A DNA stretch of 64,000 nt, from positions 9,700,501 through 9,764,500 of the forward strand of contig NC_133197.1 of assembly GCF_049306965.1 (NCBI RefSeq), written 5' to 3'. The stretch comes from Danio rerio (lineage: Eukaryota > Chordata > Actinopteri > Cypriniformes > Danionidae). A program made the position numbers and the translations under genes. Under the pieces are notes generated by a model. That model had not been told where the DNA came from. It saw nothing but the letters and a program-made list of their open reading frames with translations, and searched no databases. Positions 11,413-24,790 of the stretch are shown here, piece by piece. Numbering within the stretch: position 1 is the first letter of the stretch; every line of letters begins with the position of its first letter.

Positions 11413-14400
11413 ATGTTGAAGATTTATATTAGCAAAGCCACGTTATGCCTGTTTCTGTCGCTCATTCGAGGTAAGTGTTCCACGTCTTTTCGACTTTTGC
11501 CGTTTTTATTAATATCGCAGCTTCTTTAAGTGTGGTTATGTTCACAGTCATTTAATCTCACTGCGATCTACGTTGGAGCATATGACCCAAAATCATCATG
11601 AAATTTCTCACGTTTTAAGTGTGTGACTGCATTATAAGGATAACTGCAAAAGACTGGTTTAACAACATACGTAGCAGTGGAGTTGATTGGTGGGAATTGG
11701 TATTGGAATTGGAATGAATAAATAGGTATTCAGTTATCCGTCTCCAAATACTGAAAGTTCAATTTATCCTTTATATTGCTTAATATTAGATCGCAAAGTA
11801 ACCAATATCTCATAATTTACCACTCATTTAACACTAAACATGACACTATTTCTAAAATAAATATCTATAAATCTCAACTAAACTTTTGCAATGCGTGTTT
11901 GTACAGGTAATTTGCTATTTGTATTGGCGGTTAATGCTATTTTATTAAATAAAGTTGAATGTTTTTAGTTTCTTTGTTTCTTTTCTTTTTCGTGTTCCAT
12001 GCATGCAAATTTAGGCCTGCAGACTCTTCTTTAATGAACTTCTAAATATTAGCCTAACCATCTCGAAAATGTTTTCAAGGTAAGAATAGCCTAGCTAGCA
12101 CGCTGAAAAAAAATTAATTTGAACATTAAAAAAATGCTATGATGTTAGTGTACAATATCACAATTAAATAAAATATTTTTAATCTTTTTAATGCCAGAGA
12201 CCACAAAATATGATAATGGTTTACAAGGGATTAATTAAATAATTTCATAAAGATTCAATTTAATTTGTGAAAAAGCAATATTACGAACAAGTCTAAAGAG
12301 AATTTGGAAAATAATTTACTAAGAGCATTTTTACATTTTCCTACTCATTATATTACTGTACCTTTTATTGATCAAACATTAATGTTTGTAAATACTTGTT
12401 TTATTTATTATTTACTTCATTCTGCTTTGTTTCTATCTATTATAGCGTATTGTAAACATATTTAAAGTTATTTTTTTTTTAAATCATATTTTGTATTATT
12501 TTATAAATATATTTACTATATTTTATCAAATTTGTATTTTTTTATTTTATATATGTATAATAATAATTTTTAAAAATGGTTTTACTTTTATTGTTTTTTT
12601 TCATACAATATACTATAAAATGTATCTTAAATTTTTATGTTTTTTTCCCCTAAATATAATTGCGTATCACCGGCACAACTTTGCGGCACATTAGCAGTAT
12701 GTGTAAGAAACATAATATTTATGTCAATTATTATATTTTTTGTGGTGAAAATTTGTAATAAAAATATTAGTAAAAAATAAAATTTATTTTAAACAGTGAC
12801 AAATGTTTGATTTCTCGGACAAGAAGCATTCAGATTCTTATTTTTATTCATTTATTTTTTCAGAAATATCTACTAATAAATTAAATTAGCAAACTCGCTA
12901 TCATATGTTATACTTTTAAAATCTTTTCGTGAATGTGTTTCAGGTGTGTTTGGTGCTGATGCGGATGAAGTGAAGTCAGTATCAGTGACTGAGAGAGATT
13001 TTGTCACTTTAAACACTGATGTTACTGAAGTACAGAAAACTGATCAGATATTGTGGATGTTTGGACCTCAAGAGACTCGTATTGCTGAAATACATAAGCA
13101 GAGCATTGACATGTTTGACAGCAATGAGACATTTGGAGACAGACTGAAGATGAACAGACAAACTGGATCTCTGACCATCACAGACATCACAACTGAACTC
13201 TCTGGACTTTATAAACTGACCATCATTACCAGTGGAGGAACTACTTATAAGAGATTCAGTGTTACTGTTTATGGTGAGTTCAGTGTCACTCTGACACACT
13301 GATTTATTATTTTATAGTATTTTCTGGTTCGTTCTGGGCAGAAATTCTGCAAGTGGAAACTTTAAAGAATAAAAATATTCTACTATATCAATTATATAAT
13401 CATTTTACCTGCTGTCAGAAGTAGCACAGATAAAATTTGCCTAACTGTAGATTTGCTTCATTACTTTGAGCTATAAATAATAAAATCTTGTATTTTATGT
13501 TTTCTAGCTCCTCTTCCTGTTCCTGTAATCAGCAACAATACCTTAAGCAGTCAAAAACCATCCCCAGACTCCAGATGTTCAGTGTTGTGTTCAGTGTTGA
13601 ATGTGAGCGCTGTGAGTCTCTCCTGGTACAAAGGAAACAGTGTATTGTCCAGCATCAGTGTATCTGATCTCAGCATCCGTCTCTCTCTACCTCTGGAGGT
13701 GGAAGATCAGGATAACAACACCTACAGCTGTGTGGTCAACAACACCATCACAAACCACACCACACATCTGGACATCAGTCAGACCTGCCACACAAGTAAA
13801 GTTATGTCAGTGGTGATCACTGCGTATTTACTGATCTGCTCTTTTTCTTCAAATATTATGTAAACGAGATGAATGATGGAAATCCAAAGTGACCTGCTTT
13901 CTTTTTATTGTAGAAACTCCACCTGCTGCCATTTTCCTCCCTCTTTTAATTTCTGCTTTAGTTCTGGCTGGACTTGCTGCTGCAATGTACTTCTTATATA
14001 AAAAGCACAAAGAAAAAAAAGGTACGACTCATATTCATGTTTTATAACAAAACAAAAGCATTATTACTATTGCATTGGGGTTCCAACAATTGATGTTAAT
14101 GTTTGACTCTTTTAACTCTTTAGTTGATGGTTCCAAACCAAGTACGCAAAGACTGACAACAGCCCAGACTGAGCAGACAGATGATATAGAGATACATTAT
14201 GCCGAAGCAACATTTCACCTTCAAAATAAACCAAAAAATGTAAGCCATTAACATGCATGCCCATCATTACATCCAATCAAAACATTACATTTTGGGAGCT
14301 TCTATTGAACACAAACTGAGAATTTTTAAAAGAATATCGTGCTATTTAGAATCATTATAATTAAAGATTAATTAAATCAGTTAAATAAATAAGATCAATT

Positions 14401-15453
14401 AAAGAACCAGGACTCTCAAGCTCTCAAACTCCAGTGACGGAAACACTACTGTTAACACCATTAATATAAATTAACATATAGATATTTATGACTAGGCATG
14501 GGCTGGTTTAAGATTCTGACTTATGATAACCTCGGAAAAAAATAAAATGGTTTCACAGCATCATGATTACAGCTCTAAAATATATATTTTTAAATGTCTG
14601 GGATAAAAAAAAACCTTTTTCCACATTGAAAACAATATAATTTAATTTAAGAAACATTTTTTATATTTTCTAACAGTAAACACATTAGGCTAAATAATTC
14701 AAATGAATCATTGATTTCTGCTGTCTTCACTGGTGTCAATAACACAGATTTCTTTACATCATGAAAAGGCATCTTTGGATATCTTTTCATTCTTTGGATA
14801 TAATCTGAGTCACTGCACTGTTCAGGTCTATTATAAGCATGCATGTTGGTATATAGCAGATTTGTTTTTCAACTGTTTGCTAAATTAGGGGCTGACCCGT
14901 AGCTTTGATGTGGAGGTTTCTTTTCTGCTGGAGATACTATAAAACTAAATAAGTCATTAGAAAAACGTGTACAATAAAAAATTATATATACTGTAGAAAC
15001 GGTATAACAGAAAATATTTGCAGTTTTAAAACCTTTACTTTTCCAAACCATGGTAAACCTTAAAAATGGCTTTCGTCCCATGACTATTTATGACTGTGAT
15101 ATTTCAAGTCTTCCAATGTATTGTAATAGATTTGTGTGAGGAACAGTTCGAAAGCAAACTTTAATGCATTTATATGACATCATAATTATTATTTATTCCA
15201 AATATTTATACAGAAGTATAAGAACACATGCATTCTACATTTAATGCCATTTTTGTCACTTATTGAGATATCCGATGAGTCTTGAAGATGAAAATCTGCT
15301 CTCAGGGATATTTCCAATACCTGCACTGAAAAGTCACCCTGATACTCTCCAGAAGTGTTCTCTTCTCATTTCTCAATGGAATTTTGTGTTTTCTTACAGA
15401 AAGCAAATGGGACTGAGGAAATTATATACTCCAGTGTCAACATGATCACATGA
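11413..15453 (+). CDS. Receptor A1: CD2/SLAM-like Ig receptor with ITIM-like tail
   Basis: Six exons join in frame: 11413-11470, 12944-13273, 13508-13795, 13914-14021, 14124-14239 and 15400-15453, giving 317 residues. Order: signal peptide (exon 1, [20 protein letters not shown]); V-like domain (exon 2) in which the usual B- and F-strand cysteines are Asn and Lys (TLNTD, SGLYKL); C2 domain (exon 3) with WYKG and four cysteines; transmembrane segment (exon 4, [19 protein letters not shown] followed by KKHKEKK); cytoplasmic exons 5 and 6 with tyrosines in IHYAEA and IIYSSV. The latter fits the ITIM consensus (I/V/L-x-Y-x-x-V). A V domain without disulphide followed by a four-cysteine C2 domain is the CD2/SLAM pattern. 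A cell-surface adhesion or co-receptor on leukocytes is the family role; ligand and inhibitory action are inferred. Both Ig exons are phase 1-1. The last intron (1.16 kb) is the weakest join. Confidence 0.85.
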
Positions 15454-15685
15454 TGACATGAGACCATCCATTTAATTTCAACACAGTGCTTATGTCTGGA
15501 TTTGTGCTTAAAAATCTGAAAAAGGGTAAAGGAATTCAGATGACCATATCGTGGGACTTTTTTTTTATTTTGTAAAAGAACCAGATACATTAAAAAAAAA
15601 AAAAAAACAGAACTTAACATAATGAATTTGATTTGACTGGCTTTGTCTTTTGCATATCCAAATAGTCCTATGACAAATATAGACA

Positions 15686-16468
15686 CAGTTGAAGTCAGAC
15701 AGAATTATTTGCCCCTCTTTGAATTTTTTTTTCTTTTTTTTATATTTTCCAAATGATGTTTAACATAGCAAGGACATTTTCACAGTATGTCTGATAATAT
15801 TTTTTTCTGGAGAAAGTCTTATTTGTTTTGTTCCGGCTAGAATAAAAGCAGTTTTAAATTTTTTAAACACCATTTTAAGAGACAAAATGTAGCCCCTTTA
15901 AGCTATATATTTTTTTGATAGTCTACAGAACAAACTATCCTTTTACAAAAACTTGCCTAATTGCCCTAACCTGCCTGGTTAACTTTAGGCAGTTAACTAG
16001 TTAAGCCTTTAAATGTCATTTTAAGCCAGCCTGATCTCACGAGAAAACATAAGTATTTTACGTTTTGCCAGTTTAGTGGCTAATTCGTAGGAATTCGTAC
16101 GATTTCAGTCGTACGAAATGATACGATTTTAAAAAGGAGGCGTGGCACCTAACCCCACCCCTAACCCCAACCGTCATTGGGGGAAAAGCAAATCGTACTA
16201 AATTGTACGAATTAGATCATACGAATTCATACGAATTAGCTACTAAATGAAAAAGTTACGAATTGCCGTGAGATTGTGTTGTTTAAGCTGTATAAAAGAG
16301 TCTTGAAAAATATCTAGTCAAGTATTATTTACTGTCATCATGGCAAAATTTAGAGATGAGTTATTAAAACAATTATGTTTAGAAATGTGTTGGAAAAAAA
16401 AATCTTCTCACTGTTAAACAGGAAACAGAAAAAATTAACAGGGGGGCTAATAATTCTGACCTCAACTG
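15686..16468 (-). mobile_element. Tc1-like non-autonomous element (CAGTTGAAGTCAG ends), with nested insertion
   Basis: The outer ends are CAGTTGAAGTCAG and CTGACCTCAACTG, with the subterminal GGGGCTAATAATT motif of a very common zebrafish repeat; further copies lie at 17255, 31700 and 53718. It sits just after the last exon of A1, so the 3'UTR of A1 may run into it. The internal block 16025-16281 is a separate insertion. Confidence 0.75.
16025..16281. mobile_element. Palindromic short element nested in the Tc1-like copy
   Basis: Ends CTGATCTCACGAG and TGCCGTGAGAT are inverted. Inside, AATTCGTACGATTTCAGTCG-type repeats mirror around CCACCCCTAACCCC. The flanks TTTTAAG and TTTAAG suggest a target-site duplication of TTTAAG in the host element. 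Confidence 0.7.
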
Positions 16469-17155
16469 TACATGTGCATAAACACTGACAGTCCTATTGA
16501 GCTAAAGCTAACAGCAAAACAAGCAAAAGCTCAGAGAAATATGGGATATATATTGTGTATATTGTTAGAAAATAGGAATAATTTTTTTTATTATTTTTGT
16601 CTCTTTTTCTTTGAATCAAACAATTATTTGTATAGGTCATGTAAGGGTCATATATTAACTGAACTCCTCCTGTTGTGTGTGGGATGCGGTGCATACTAAT
16701 TAGCGTTTTTGCAGAAGTAGATAAATGCTGGTTTAACATTAAATTCAGCTCTGCAGAAACTCCTTGTCTGAAGAAAGGTATTTAAACTGAACACAGAGTA
16801 CAAAAAGTTTTATGCTTTTATTGTTGTGCAGAGAATTCATAGAATAAGAGGACTTATGTCTGGGGTGCGGCCAATAGAGGACTGAACAATGATTGATAAA
16901 TGATGAATTTCACTAAACTCCTCCTGTTAATATCAGCTGTCTATACAAGTTGAAGTCAGGAAAAGAAAGGGGTCGCGCACCTCCTTAATGTACCTTTTGC
17001 ATTGCATTGAGGATAACAGAATTCTGTGAATCGATTTATTCATTTGTATCCAATAAATTGTTACGGTTTTTGACATTATAGAAAAACCTCTCCTGACCTT
17101 TTTTCTTGAACACGCGTGGAATTAAGTATTCCAACAATATATGTAGAACCACAGA

Positions 17156-17161
<6 letters not shown>

Positions 17162-17236
<75 letters not shown>
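17162..17236. repeat. (AT)n microsatellite
   Basis: About 75 bases of alternating A and T. Confidence 0.95.
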
Positions 17237-17240
<4 letters not shown>

Positions 17241-17254
17241 TACCACAGTGGACA

Positions 17255-17560
17255 TACAGTTGAAGTCAGAGTTATTAGCCCCCCTGAATTGTTAGCCCCC
17301 TGTTCATTTTTTCCCCAATTTTTGTTTAACAGAGAGGAGATTATTTCAGCACATTTCTAAACATAATAGTTTTAATAACTCATTTCTAATAACTGATTTA
17401 TTTTTATCTTTGCCATGATGACAGTAAATAATATTTCACTAGATATTTTTCAAGACACTTCTATACAGCTTAGCTTGACATTTAAAGGCTTAACTAGGTT
17501 AATTAGGTTAACTAGGCAGGTTAGGGTAATTAGGCAAGTTATTGTCTAATATATATATAA
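17255..17560 (+). mobile_element. Tc1-like non-autonomous element, left half
   Basis: Begins ACAGTTGAAGTCAGAGTTAT and follows the family consensus through GGTTAATTAGGTTAACTAGG, then passes into a long (AT)n and T tract. The right end is missing, so it is truncated. Confidence 0.7.
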
Positions 17561-17588
17561 TTATTATTATATTATATATATTTATATA

Positions 17589-17591
<3 letters not shown>

Positions 17592-17663
<72 letters not shown>

Positions 17664-17669
17664 TTTTTT
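17592..17669. repeat. (AT)n tract followed by a T run
   Basis: About 54 bases of AT steps, then about 24 consecutive T. Confidence 0.95.
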
Positions 17670-18279
17670 ATTACTTTTATTATTATTTGCTCAGTTTTGA
17701 TGTGCTTTACACAGAAAACTGCTCAATATCTCCTCAGGGTTTCTCATTTTATTGGTTCTTATGTTTAACAACTAAATTCCAGCACAACCTATCTCTTCAG
17801 TTCCTGTCTCTGTGTAGCACTGCAAGTCATTACATGTGCCATCATACCATATAACTTCAGACAAACCGGCTTGCTTAAATTTAGCACACCTCTTTTTACT
17901 GAACCACTGATTCATGTTTTTGCCCTAGTTTAAACAGTAATTTATTTGTGTGCAGCATTTTTATGCAATCAGAAATCAATGTTATTTGTTGTGGTTAATA
18001 ATATTTGCTTGAAAACAATTCCCATGACTGCTGTCTTTCCAGGATAAAGGGTGTGGCATCTGTAGTTGTCAGTTAAGTCTAGTGCTTCTTGTGTGTGATT
18101 GTGATAGAGGCAGAATCTCATATTTCAGTATTATGGCACTCAAGCTAGCATGACGTTGACAAGTGTTGTTTATTTGAATCAGAAAATCTGAAAATCTGTA
18201 CTCTTTCAGATGTGAAATGTTTAATAAATCGTTATTTATAAATCGTTTTTGTACATATATTTTGCTGAAAAATGCTCTT

Positions 18280-19800
18280 TTTACATGAAACGAAAGAGGC
18301 AACTATTGAATAACTGTAAGATGCTGCCATCTCGTGGCCACATGAGATGACGACGCAGAGACATCTATTACTTGTGTATGACGTTGCAGAGATTAGATTA
18401 TTGCAGTTCTTTAACAATCCATTACTGCTGTTTTATATCAGAACTACAACAAAAGTACGAAAAATAATACTTGGAGAAACATTTCATTGGTCATCTGGGT
18501 GTTTATAAGATGGCTATGGGGGGGCTCACCCTTTAACAGATGATGTCAATGTCATGTTTGTCAAAGATGTAACAAAAATCTAAACATACACTGATTTGGG
18601 GGTGTATAATTAAAGGCTGTAGTTCAAAAAAAGTTCAACCCTGCTGAAAAATCCAGCTTAAACCAGCCTAGGCTGGTTGGTTGGTTTTAGCTGGTCGACC
18701 AGGCTGGTTTTAGAGGGGTTTTGGCCACTTCCAGGCTGGTTTCCAGCCATTTCCAGCCTGGTCTTAGCTGGTCAGGCTGGGAGATGACCAGCTAAAACCA
18801 GCTTGACCAGCCTAGCCAAGCTGGGAGTCCAGCCAAAACCAGCTATATCCAGCTTAAACCAGGCTGGTAAAGCTGGTTTTAGCTGGATTTGGCTGGTCAT
18901 TTTCCAGCCTGACCAGCTAAGACCAGGCTGAAAATGGCTGGAAACCAGCATGGAAATGGCCAAAACCCCTCTAAAACCAGCCTGGTCGACCAGCTAAAAC
19001 CAGCCAACCAGCCTAGGCTGGTTTAAGCTGGATTTTTCAGCAGGGAAAACAAACAACAGATCAACTCTCCATATCTAACAGCCACCAGAGGTCATCATAA
19101 CATCACAAATATGTTTGACTCTAAAGGACAGTCCCTAAAGAAGCCCAAAAATGAGAATTCACCCATAATTTACTCTCCCTTAAATGGTTTCAAAACATCA
19201 AGTGCTTCTTTATTATGTTGAACACAAAATAAGATATTTTCAAGAATGTTGGAAATGAGCACCTAAAGGGCAGCTTTCAAATGCAGGAATGCATCAAAGC
19301 AAGTCTGAATTCAATTTTCTCAAGTCAGACTATTTCTTCTCCCGAGTGTTCTACTTATACTGTGCATTGTCCATAAAACAAAAGTGGCAACTATTGAAGA
19401 ATTGTAGGTTGCTGTCATCTAGTGGCCACATCAGAGGATGACATCAGTAATATCTTGTATTTGTTTATGTAACTGGAGGGACAATAATTGCAGGTCTCCA
19501 CTTCCATCTCTGCTATTTTGATATCAGATCTACAACAATATGAAAAATAACACTTGGAGAAACATTTCAGTTGTCATCTAGATGAGAGTCTATAAGATGG
19601 CTTGTCAATGTCATGTTTGAAAAATCAAAATATACATTGATGTTGGGGTGTGTAATTAAAGAAAACACTAGTTCAAACATTTACATTAAAGAAAAAAAGG
19701 AAAAAACATACAAAGGATCAACTCTCTATATCAGCCAACAGAGGTCAGCAAACGTCAGAAAAGTGTTTGACTCGGTTTGACTCTAAAGTAGGACTGACCA
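18280..19800. repeat. Internal tandem duplication in unit 1 spacer
   Basis: Blocks such as GGCAACTATTGAATAACTG (about 18297) and GGCAACTATTGAAGAATTG (about 19387), and the following CAGAGGTCATCA / CAGAGGTCAGCA stretches, recur about 1.1 kb apart in the same order. Unit 2 carries only one copy (38610-39040). The foldback at 18639 lies in the first copy only. Confidence 0.65.
18639..19045. mobile_element. CCAGC/GCTGG foldback element, copy 2 (complete)
   Basis: Ends CCCTGCTGAAAAATCC and GGATTTTTCAGCAGGG are perfect inverted repeats; the interior is a near-palindrome of CCAGC/GCTGG steps. The duplicated segment at about 38930-38965 lacks it (GTTCAAAAAGTTGAACTAAG), so it inserted after the segment was duplicated or was lost from unit 2. 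Confidence 0.85.
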
Positions 19801-20439
19801 AAGAGGTCCAAAAATGAGAATTAACCCACAATTTAGTCTCCTTCAAATGGTTTCAAAACTTCAAGTGTTTCTTTATTATGTCCCAGCCGGCATTTCAACG
19901 GTGATTCAACGTTGAATCAACGTCAGGTCTATGGTTGGATCAACGTTGAATTACCTTTCGATTTTGCAAATTGGATCAACGTTTATATAGTGACGTTGTT
20001 TCACCGTCGGACCACCACCGGTGATTCACCGTTAAAATCACAACGTTGTTTCACTCTTACCTTCTTCATGGGTGAATTGTGGTCGTTTTGTAGACGTTGA
20101 ATGAAGGCTGAATTACCTTTCGATTTTGCAAATTGGATCAACGTTGATACCGTGACGTTGTTTCACCGTCATACATTTCAACGCAAGTTAAATAGAAATT
20201 ACATACAACGCAAAGTCCATAAATATAGCAAACAAATTTTTACTAATTAAAAATACACGACACAAATACACAACTTAGCCTGTGTATCAATTTATTTAAT
20301 ACACACCTCATTATTTCATTTATTCTAAATATACAGCAACATTTACAGCATACATAGTTCATTAAAACCATGCAGGTTACTATACATGCTGTACACTCAA
20401 ATACAGAAAAAGGCATACAATTAAATAGTCACTTTTTAA

Positions 20440-20700
20440 TTAGGTTTCATGAATTAAAGTTAGTTAATGTTTACTAACATGAACAAAGAACAAATACTTG
20501 TACAGCATTTATTAATCATTTTATTTATTGAAATATGTCCCAATGCTATTAAAATCAAAATGTATGCTTGTTAACATTAATGCACTGAGCTGACATGAAC
20601 TGTACTTTCTTTATATGAAAGATACTTCATTGATCTTTGTTCATGTTAGTAAATACATTAACACTTACTAATACAACCTTTTAGTAAAGTGTTACCGTCT
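20440..20700. mobile_element. MITE-like element ending in GTAAAGTGTTACCG
   Basis: Ends resemble the frequent fish MITE with CGGTAACACTTTA ends: the right end TTTTAGTAAAGTGTTACCG is clear, the left end (about 20440) is degraded. ATGAACAAAGAAC / GATCTTTGTTCATG form internal inverted repeats. No coding. Confidence 0.45.
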
Positions 20701-21894
20701 TCAGAAAGACAGATACTAACTAAATTAAACTAAGTAACTAAACTACGCTTCAACCATCACCGTTTCCAAAATACAATTCTGTTTACAAAGTTTACAAAAT
20801 ACCCATTTTTAAAGTGGCTGCAGTAAAAAAAAAAAATAAAAAACATCACTCACAACTAAGAATCACAAGTAAAATACATTACATCTGTTTGAGGTTTTAT
20901 AGGTTTTGAGAAACACTTGAGGTAAAAGATGTTACTGGGGACAAAGAATCAAGTGTAAAACACTAAAACATCTATATCAGTCTAGCAGTTAAATACATAT
21001 TTATTTCTCAAACACCAGGTGAGTATCCTACAAAATCAATAATGAGGTTTGCTATTCCAATTCATTGTGAATGAATGGCTTCACTTTCTCAATAGTGAAA
21101 AACTGCTATAATCTAAACCTGACATTACTCCTTCACTTTGCAGGTCTGCATGGTAAATATTTAGTAGTTTTTTGTTGTTTTTTTTGCATAAAGTACATCT
21201 ATTGTGTTTAGCATTACTGCAGCAAAACTGAGCACCTGTGACAGTGGAACATAGACAAATATTTCAGTAAATCATCAAGAAAATGTGTAGAATATATGGT
21301 TTGATTCTCTCTCACAAACACAACAGTAATAGCAATTAGTTATTCCATTATTATTAGTATCATAAAAATTGCATGTTCATAGGGGTCTTATAATAATGGC
21401 TCACATTTGTGAATGTAGGACCACTATTTCACTATTACATGTCACATTAAGTGTTCATATAGGTTCTGTTATTAATTACTTGTGTCATCCCAGAGACCTG
21501 TTAATCTTCAGAACAAACTAAAATATTTTAGATTAAATGCTCCTCATCCTCTACAGACAGCAATGGTCCCAAGATGGTCATTGTCAAGATAAGGCACAAA
21601 ACACATTGTCAAAACGTTCCATGTGACTTCAGTGATTTCAACTGTGAACATACCAAGCTCCAACAACACTTTAGTGAGGCAAAACAAAACAGTAAATACA
21701 AATGTGTTTGCGTATATCTCTCCCGCATCAGATCAGCGTGTGTGTTTACTACGAGCAGTAAGCACACACCATGACCTGTTGTGGCAAAGGCAAACAAGTT
21801 ATTTTTACAGTACTTACTGTGATTTAACCTTTATGACAAATGTACTAGACCTGTTACACATATTTCACTATCTTTTATGAACACAAATTTCACT

Positions 21895-23190
21895 GTAACG
21901 GATGCTGTTGTTTTGCTCCAGTTATACCTTTAGAGAACACCGTACTAGTCAGACATCCATACAAAAGCAGAGAGTTTGGTCTTGTGTAGCAGAACTGCAA
22001 TAGATGTCTGTCTGTCTGTCTAGGCTGACACTGGTTTAGGCCATCAGTATGTCCTTGATGCCCTCAAATGGAGCTTCCAGAAAACCTGCAATAAATGAAA
22101 TACGAGGTTACAACTAAGTTGGTATCTGCTATTATACAAAGTGAAATTCAAATATTTATTTTTTATTGAATCCAAATTTGTCTTATAATAATCGCCACAC
22201 TCAATAATTTTGAGTCATCCATCTGAATATTCCTAACTAAGAGAAGTGAAGAATTAGGTGTGATATCGTCAGGAAGCCCTTCGCCACCACCGGTGCCAGC
22301 ATTTCCAGAATTCAAATTTCAGATTCTCGAAAAAAAAAAAAAAAAATTTTAACAAAGGCTGCAGTAAAGAATCATGAAACATTCAACACATCTAATAATT
22401 ACAAGTTGTTGTAAACCATTACATGTACTGTAAAAGCTGTTTGAAGCTTTTTAGACATACGGGTTGAGAAAAACTCTAGAAGGAGTAGCACTTCTGCAAA
22501 AGTCTTCATGTAGGACAGAGAATTAAAGGGATAGTTCAAAATGTTTATTCTGTCGTCATTTACTGACCACGTTGAACACAAAAGAAGATATTTTCAAGAA
22601 AGATGCAAATCTATAACCATTGACTTCTATAGTATTTTTTTCTACTATGGAGGTCAATGTTTACAGGTTTTTAGTTTTTTTTTTCAGAATAGCCTCTTTT
22701 TTTTGTTCAACAAAATAAACTCATAATGGTTTTAAACCATTTGGGGAGTAAAATGTGAGTAAATTTTCATTCTTGGGTGAACTATCCCTTTCAGTTGAAA
22801 AACACCAGAATTCTTAAGTAGACCCCTTTCGCAAGACAGATGATGCATTTCATTTCTCATCTTAATCCTCAAGTTTTTAATATTTAGATTTATTTAAATA
22901 GCATGTTTATTTATTTGTTTTAATGACATTTAATAAAAACAACTTCTCAATGACATCACATGTACTGGACCTGCTACACATGTATCACTATTTTTATGAA
23001 TACAAATTTCACTGTAACAGGTGCTGTTGTTTTGCTCCAGTAATACCTTTAGAGAACACAGTAGTAGTCAGACATCCATACAAAAGCCTTGGCGTGGAAT
23101 AGCAGAACTGCAGTCTGTCCAGGCTGACACAGATTTAGGCCATCTGCGTGTTCTTGATGCCCCTCAACTGGACCTTCCAGAAAACCCAGA
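21895..23190. repeat. Internal duplication inside the large composite element
   Basis: About 190 bp at 21895-22085 recurs at about 23010-23185 in the same orientation, sharing GCTGTTGTTTTGCTCCAG, CAGACATCCATACAAAAGC and CTTCCAGAAAACC. The copies are moderately diverged. On the minus strand each could encode the start of an exon beginning GTTTTCTGGAAG. Confidence 0.65.
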
Positions 23191-23960
23191 AAATTAAAAC
23201 CCATTACACCTCTTATCTGCTACTATACAAAGTGTAATTTAAGCATTAATTTCTTACTAAATACATATTTGTTCCCCAATACTGTCACATAGTATAACAT
23301 CACAACATGATTTCACAATAATAATATCAATATAACAATATAATATCACAACATAGCCTAACAATCAATAAACAAACAGATTAGAAAGAGAATATCACCA
23401 ACCAAAGCACCAAGAAGATTTAACAGATAGCTTAGTTAAAGTTAAAGTATACTTACATGGACAAAGCCTTTTCCATTCAATGCTGTGCAAGTTATTGCGT
23501 CTCTGGAGTACGTTAAGTTACATGTCTAAAAGCAACAACAACAACAGTGAAACGACAGCAGTTCACTTTGTAATAATAACACTATGATACAGCGTATAAA
23601 AAGGATATTGTTTTATAACGTTGCTCAGTAACTTTAAACTGCGTTTGGAGTTTATCGCTTTGAATTTGCCATAAAAAACGCTCATTTAGACTAACGTTAA
23701 ACATGTGACATTACCTCGAGGTTAGCTGCGCGTCACCGGAGCGCAAACAAGACAAACCAAACTGGAAAGTTTTAAATGCTTCAAAATTCGAAACACTACA
23801 CCAAGTCACATTTAAGATACACTGTGTGTAAAACAAAATCGGTGGGTAAATAAAACATTAAAGCATCTAAAAACACGCTTACCTCTGAATTCTGCTGCAC
23901 TGCAGGTCAGGTGTTCGTAATTAAGTGAAGTGAAGCGCTGCGCGCGGCCGCGTGCGCCGA
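22086..23960 (-). other. Possible minus-strand spliced transcript within the composite element
   Basis: Minus-strand signals line up: a CpG-containing stretch at 23700-23980; donors at about 23882 (CAGAG before GTAAGC) and 23713 (CTCGAG before GTAATG); an exon 23457-23525 bounded by TTTTAG and GTAAGT; and an acceptor ATTGCAG at 22086. Across the last join a frame reads TYSRDAITCTALNGKGFVH then VFWKLH, but a second frame is also open. Function and even expression are unknown; it may be a gene piece carried by the element. Confidence 0.22.
22526..22793. mobile_element. Short DNA transposon with AAAGGGATAGTTCA ends
   Basis: The left end AAAGGGATAGTTCAAAATG and right end GGGTGAACTATCCCTTT are inverted; the interior includes AACACAAAAGAAGATATTTT, a familiar fish repeat core. 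About 268 bp, non-coding. Degraded relatives flank the composite element near 19160 and 27550. Confidence 0.75.
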
Positions 23961-24407
23961 GTCCTCCGATACCATGGTAACCAAACATGTTGAATATTGG
24001 GTGAAGCCATGACGTTAATTCAACATACAGATCATGATAAAAAAAATGTCAACGTTGATTTGTACAAGGATTTCTGTAACTTTTTTCAACCATTTATCAT
24101 TCAACATTGTTTCAACATTAAAGAGCCCATATTATGGGTTTTTGAAAATTCCCCTCCATGTAGTGTGTAACACAGCTCTAAGTGAAGTGAAGTATCCAGC
24201 TAAGGCTTAAATCTGTAAGAATACAGTGTTTAAAACGGTTGATTCATCTATAAAAGAGTCGACTCATAGTGCTTCAAACGAGTCGCCTTGATACCGACTC
24301 ATTAGGTGTTCCGCCATGACGTACGAACGAAACCAAGTTATTCACGTGCACGCGCAAACCCGGGAGATTTCAAACCTGAAGCCCCGCCCTCTGACGCAGA
24401 AACCCAG

Positions 24408-24472
24408 ACACACACGCACACCCACACACCCACAAACACACGCACACCCACAAACACACGCACACAAACATG
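24408..24472. repeat. Imperfect (CA)n tract
   Basis: CACA steps broken by CG and CCC, directly abutting the palindrome's left end. Confidence 0.8.
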
Positions 24473-24713
24473 CCGGTGTTACGGTTTAACTGGTGACCGT
24501 GTTAACTGGTGTCCCTTTCCAGATGTAAGCTATTCACGTTTGCAGATTGGCAGATTCGTCACTTTTTCATAGCAACAAAACATGTCCATACCAAATAAAG
24601 ATTCTTATTACTTGGTGTCAGTGTCATTGTGTGCATTATTGATTTTAATATCTGTGTAGCAGAACAGTATATAACCAAAGTAAATAAAAAAAAATAATTA
24701 GACTTAACATGTT

Positions 24714-24790
24714 TTAACAGGATTCGAACCCGTGTAGTGAAAAGGTGTAGCACACGTATCAATCGACTTATCTAACTGAGCTACTCAGAA
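24714..24790 (-). ncRNA. tRNA-like Pol III promoter sequence in left arm
   Basis: Minus strand: A-box-like TAGCTCAGTTAG (783-772) and B box GGTTCGAATCC (730-720), 53 bases between box starts. A T-arm can form (ACGGG / CCTGT around a 7-base loop). No acceptor stem or normal D stem is formed, so a working tRNA is unlikely; a tRNA-derived Pol III unit or relic is the better call. Confidence 0.5.

Noticed and set aside
13009-13299. Long frames antisense to the Ig V exons (the same shape antisense to A2, B1 and B2).
   Set aside because: They are shadows of conserved coding exons and appear in all four copies for that reason.
24306-24572. Thr/His-rich open frame over the (CA)n tract.
   Set aside because: Translation of a simple repeat.
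24720-24783. Functional tRNA gene in the palindrome arm.
   Set aside because: B box and T-arm are good, but no acceptor stem or D stem pairs, and the box spacing is about 9 bases too long for a type I tRNA.
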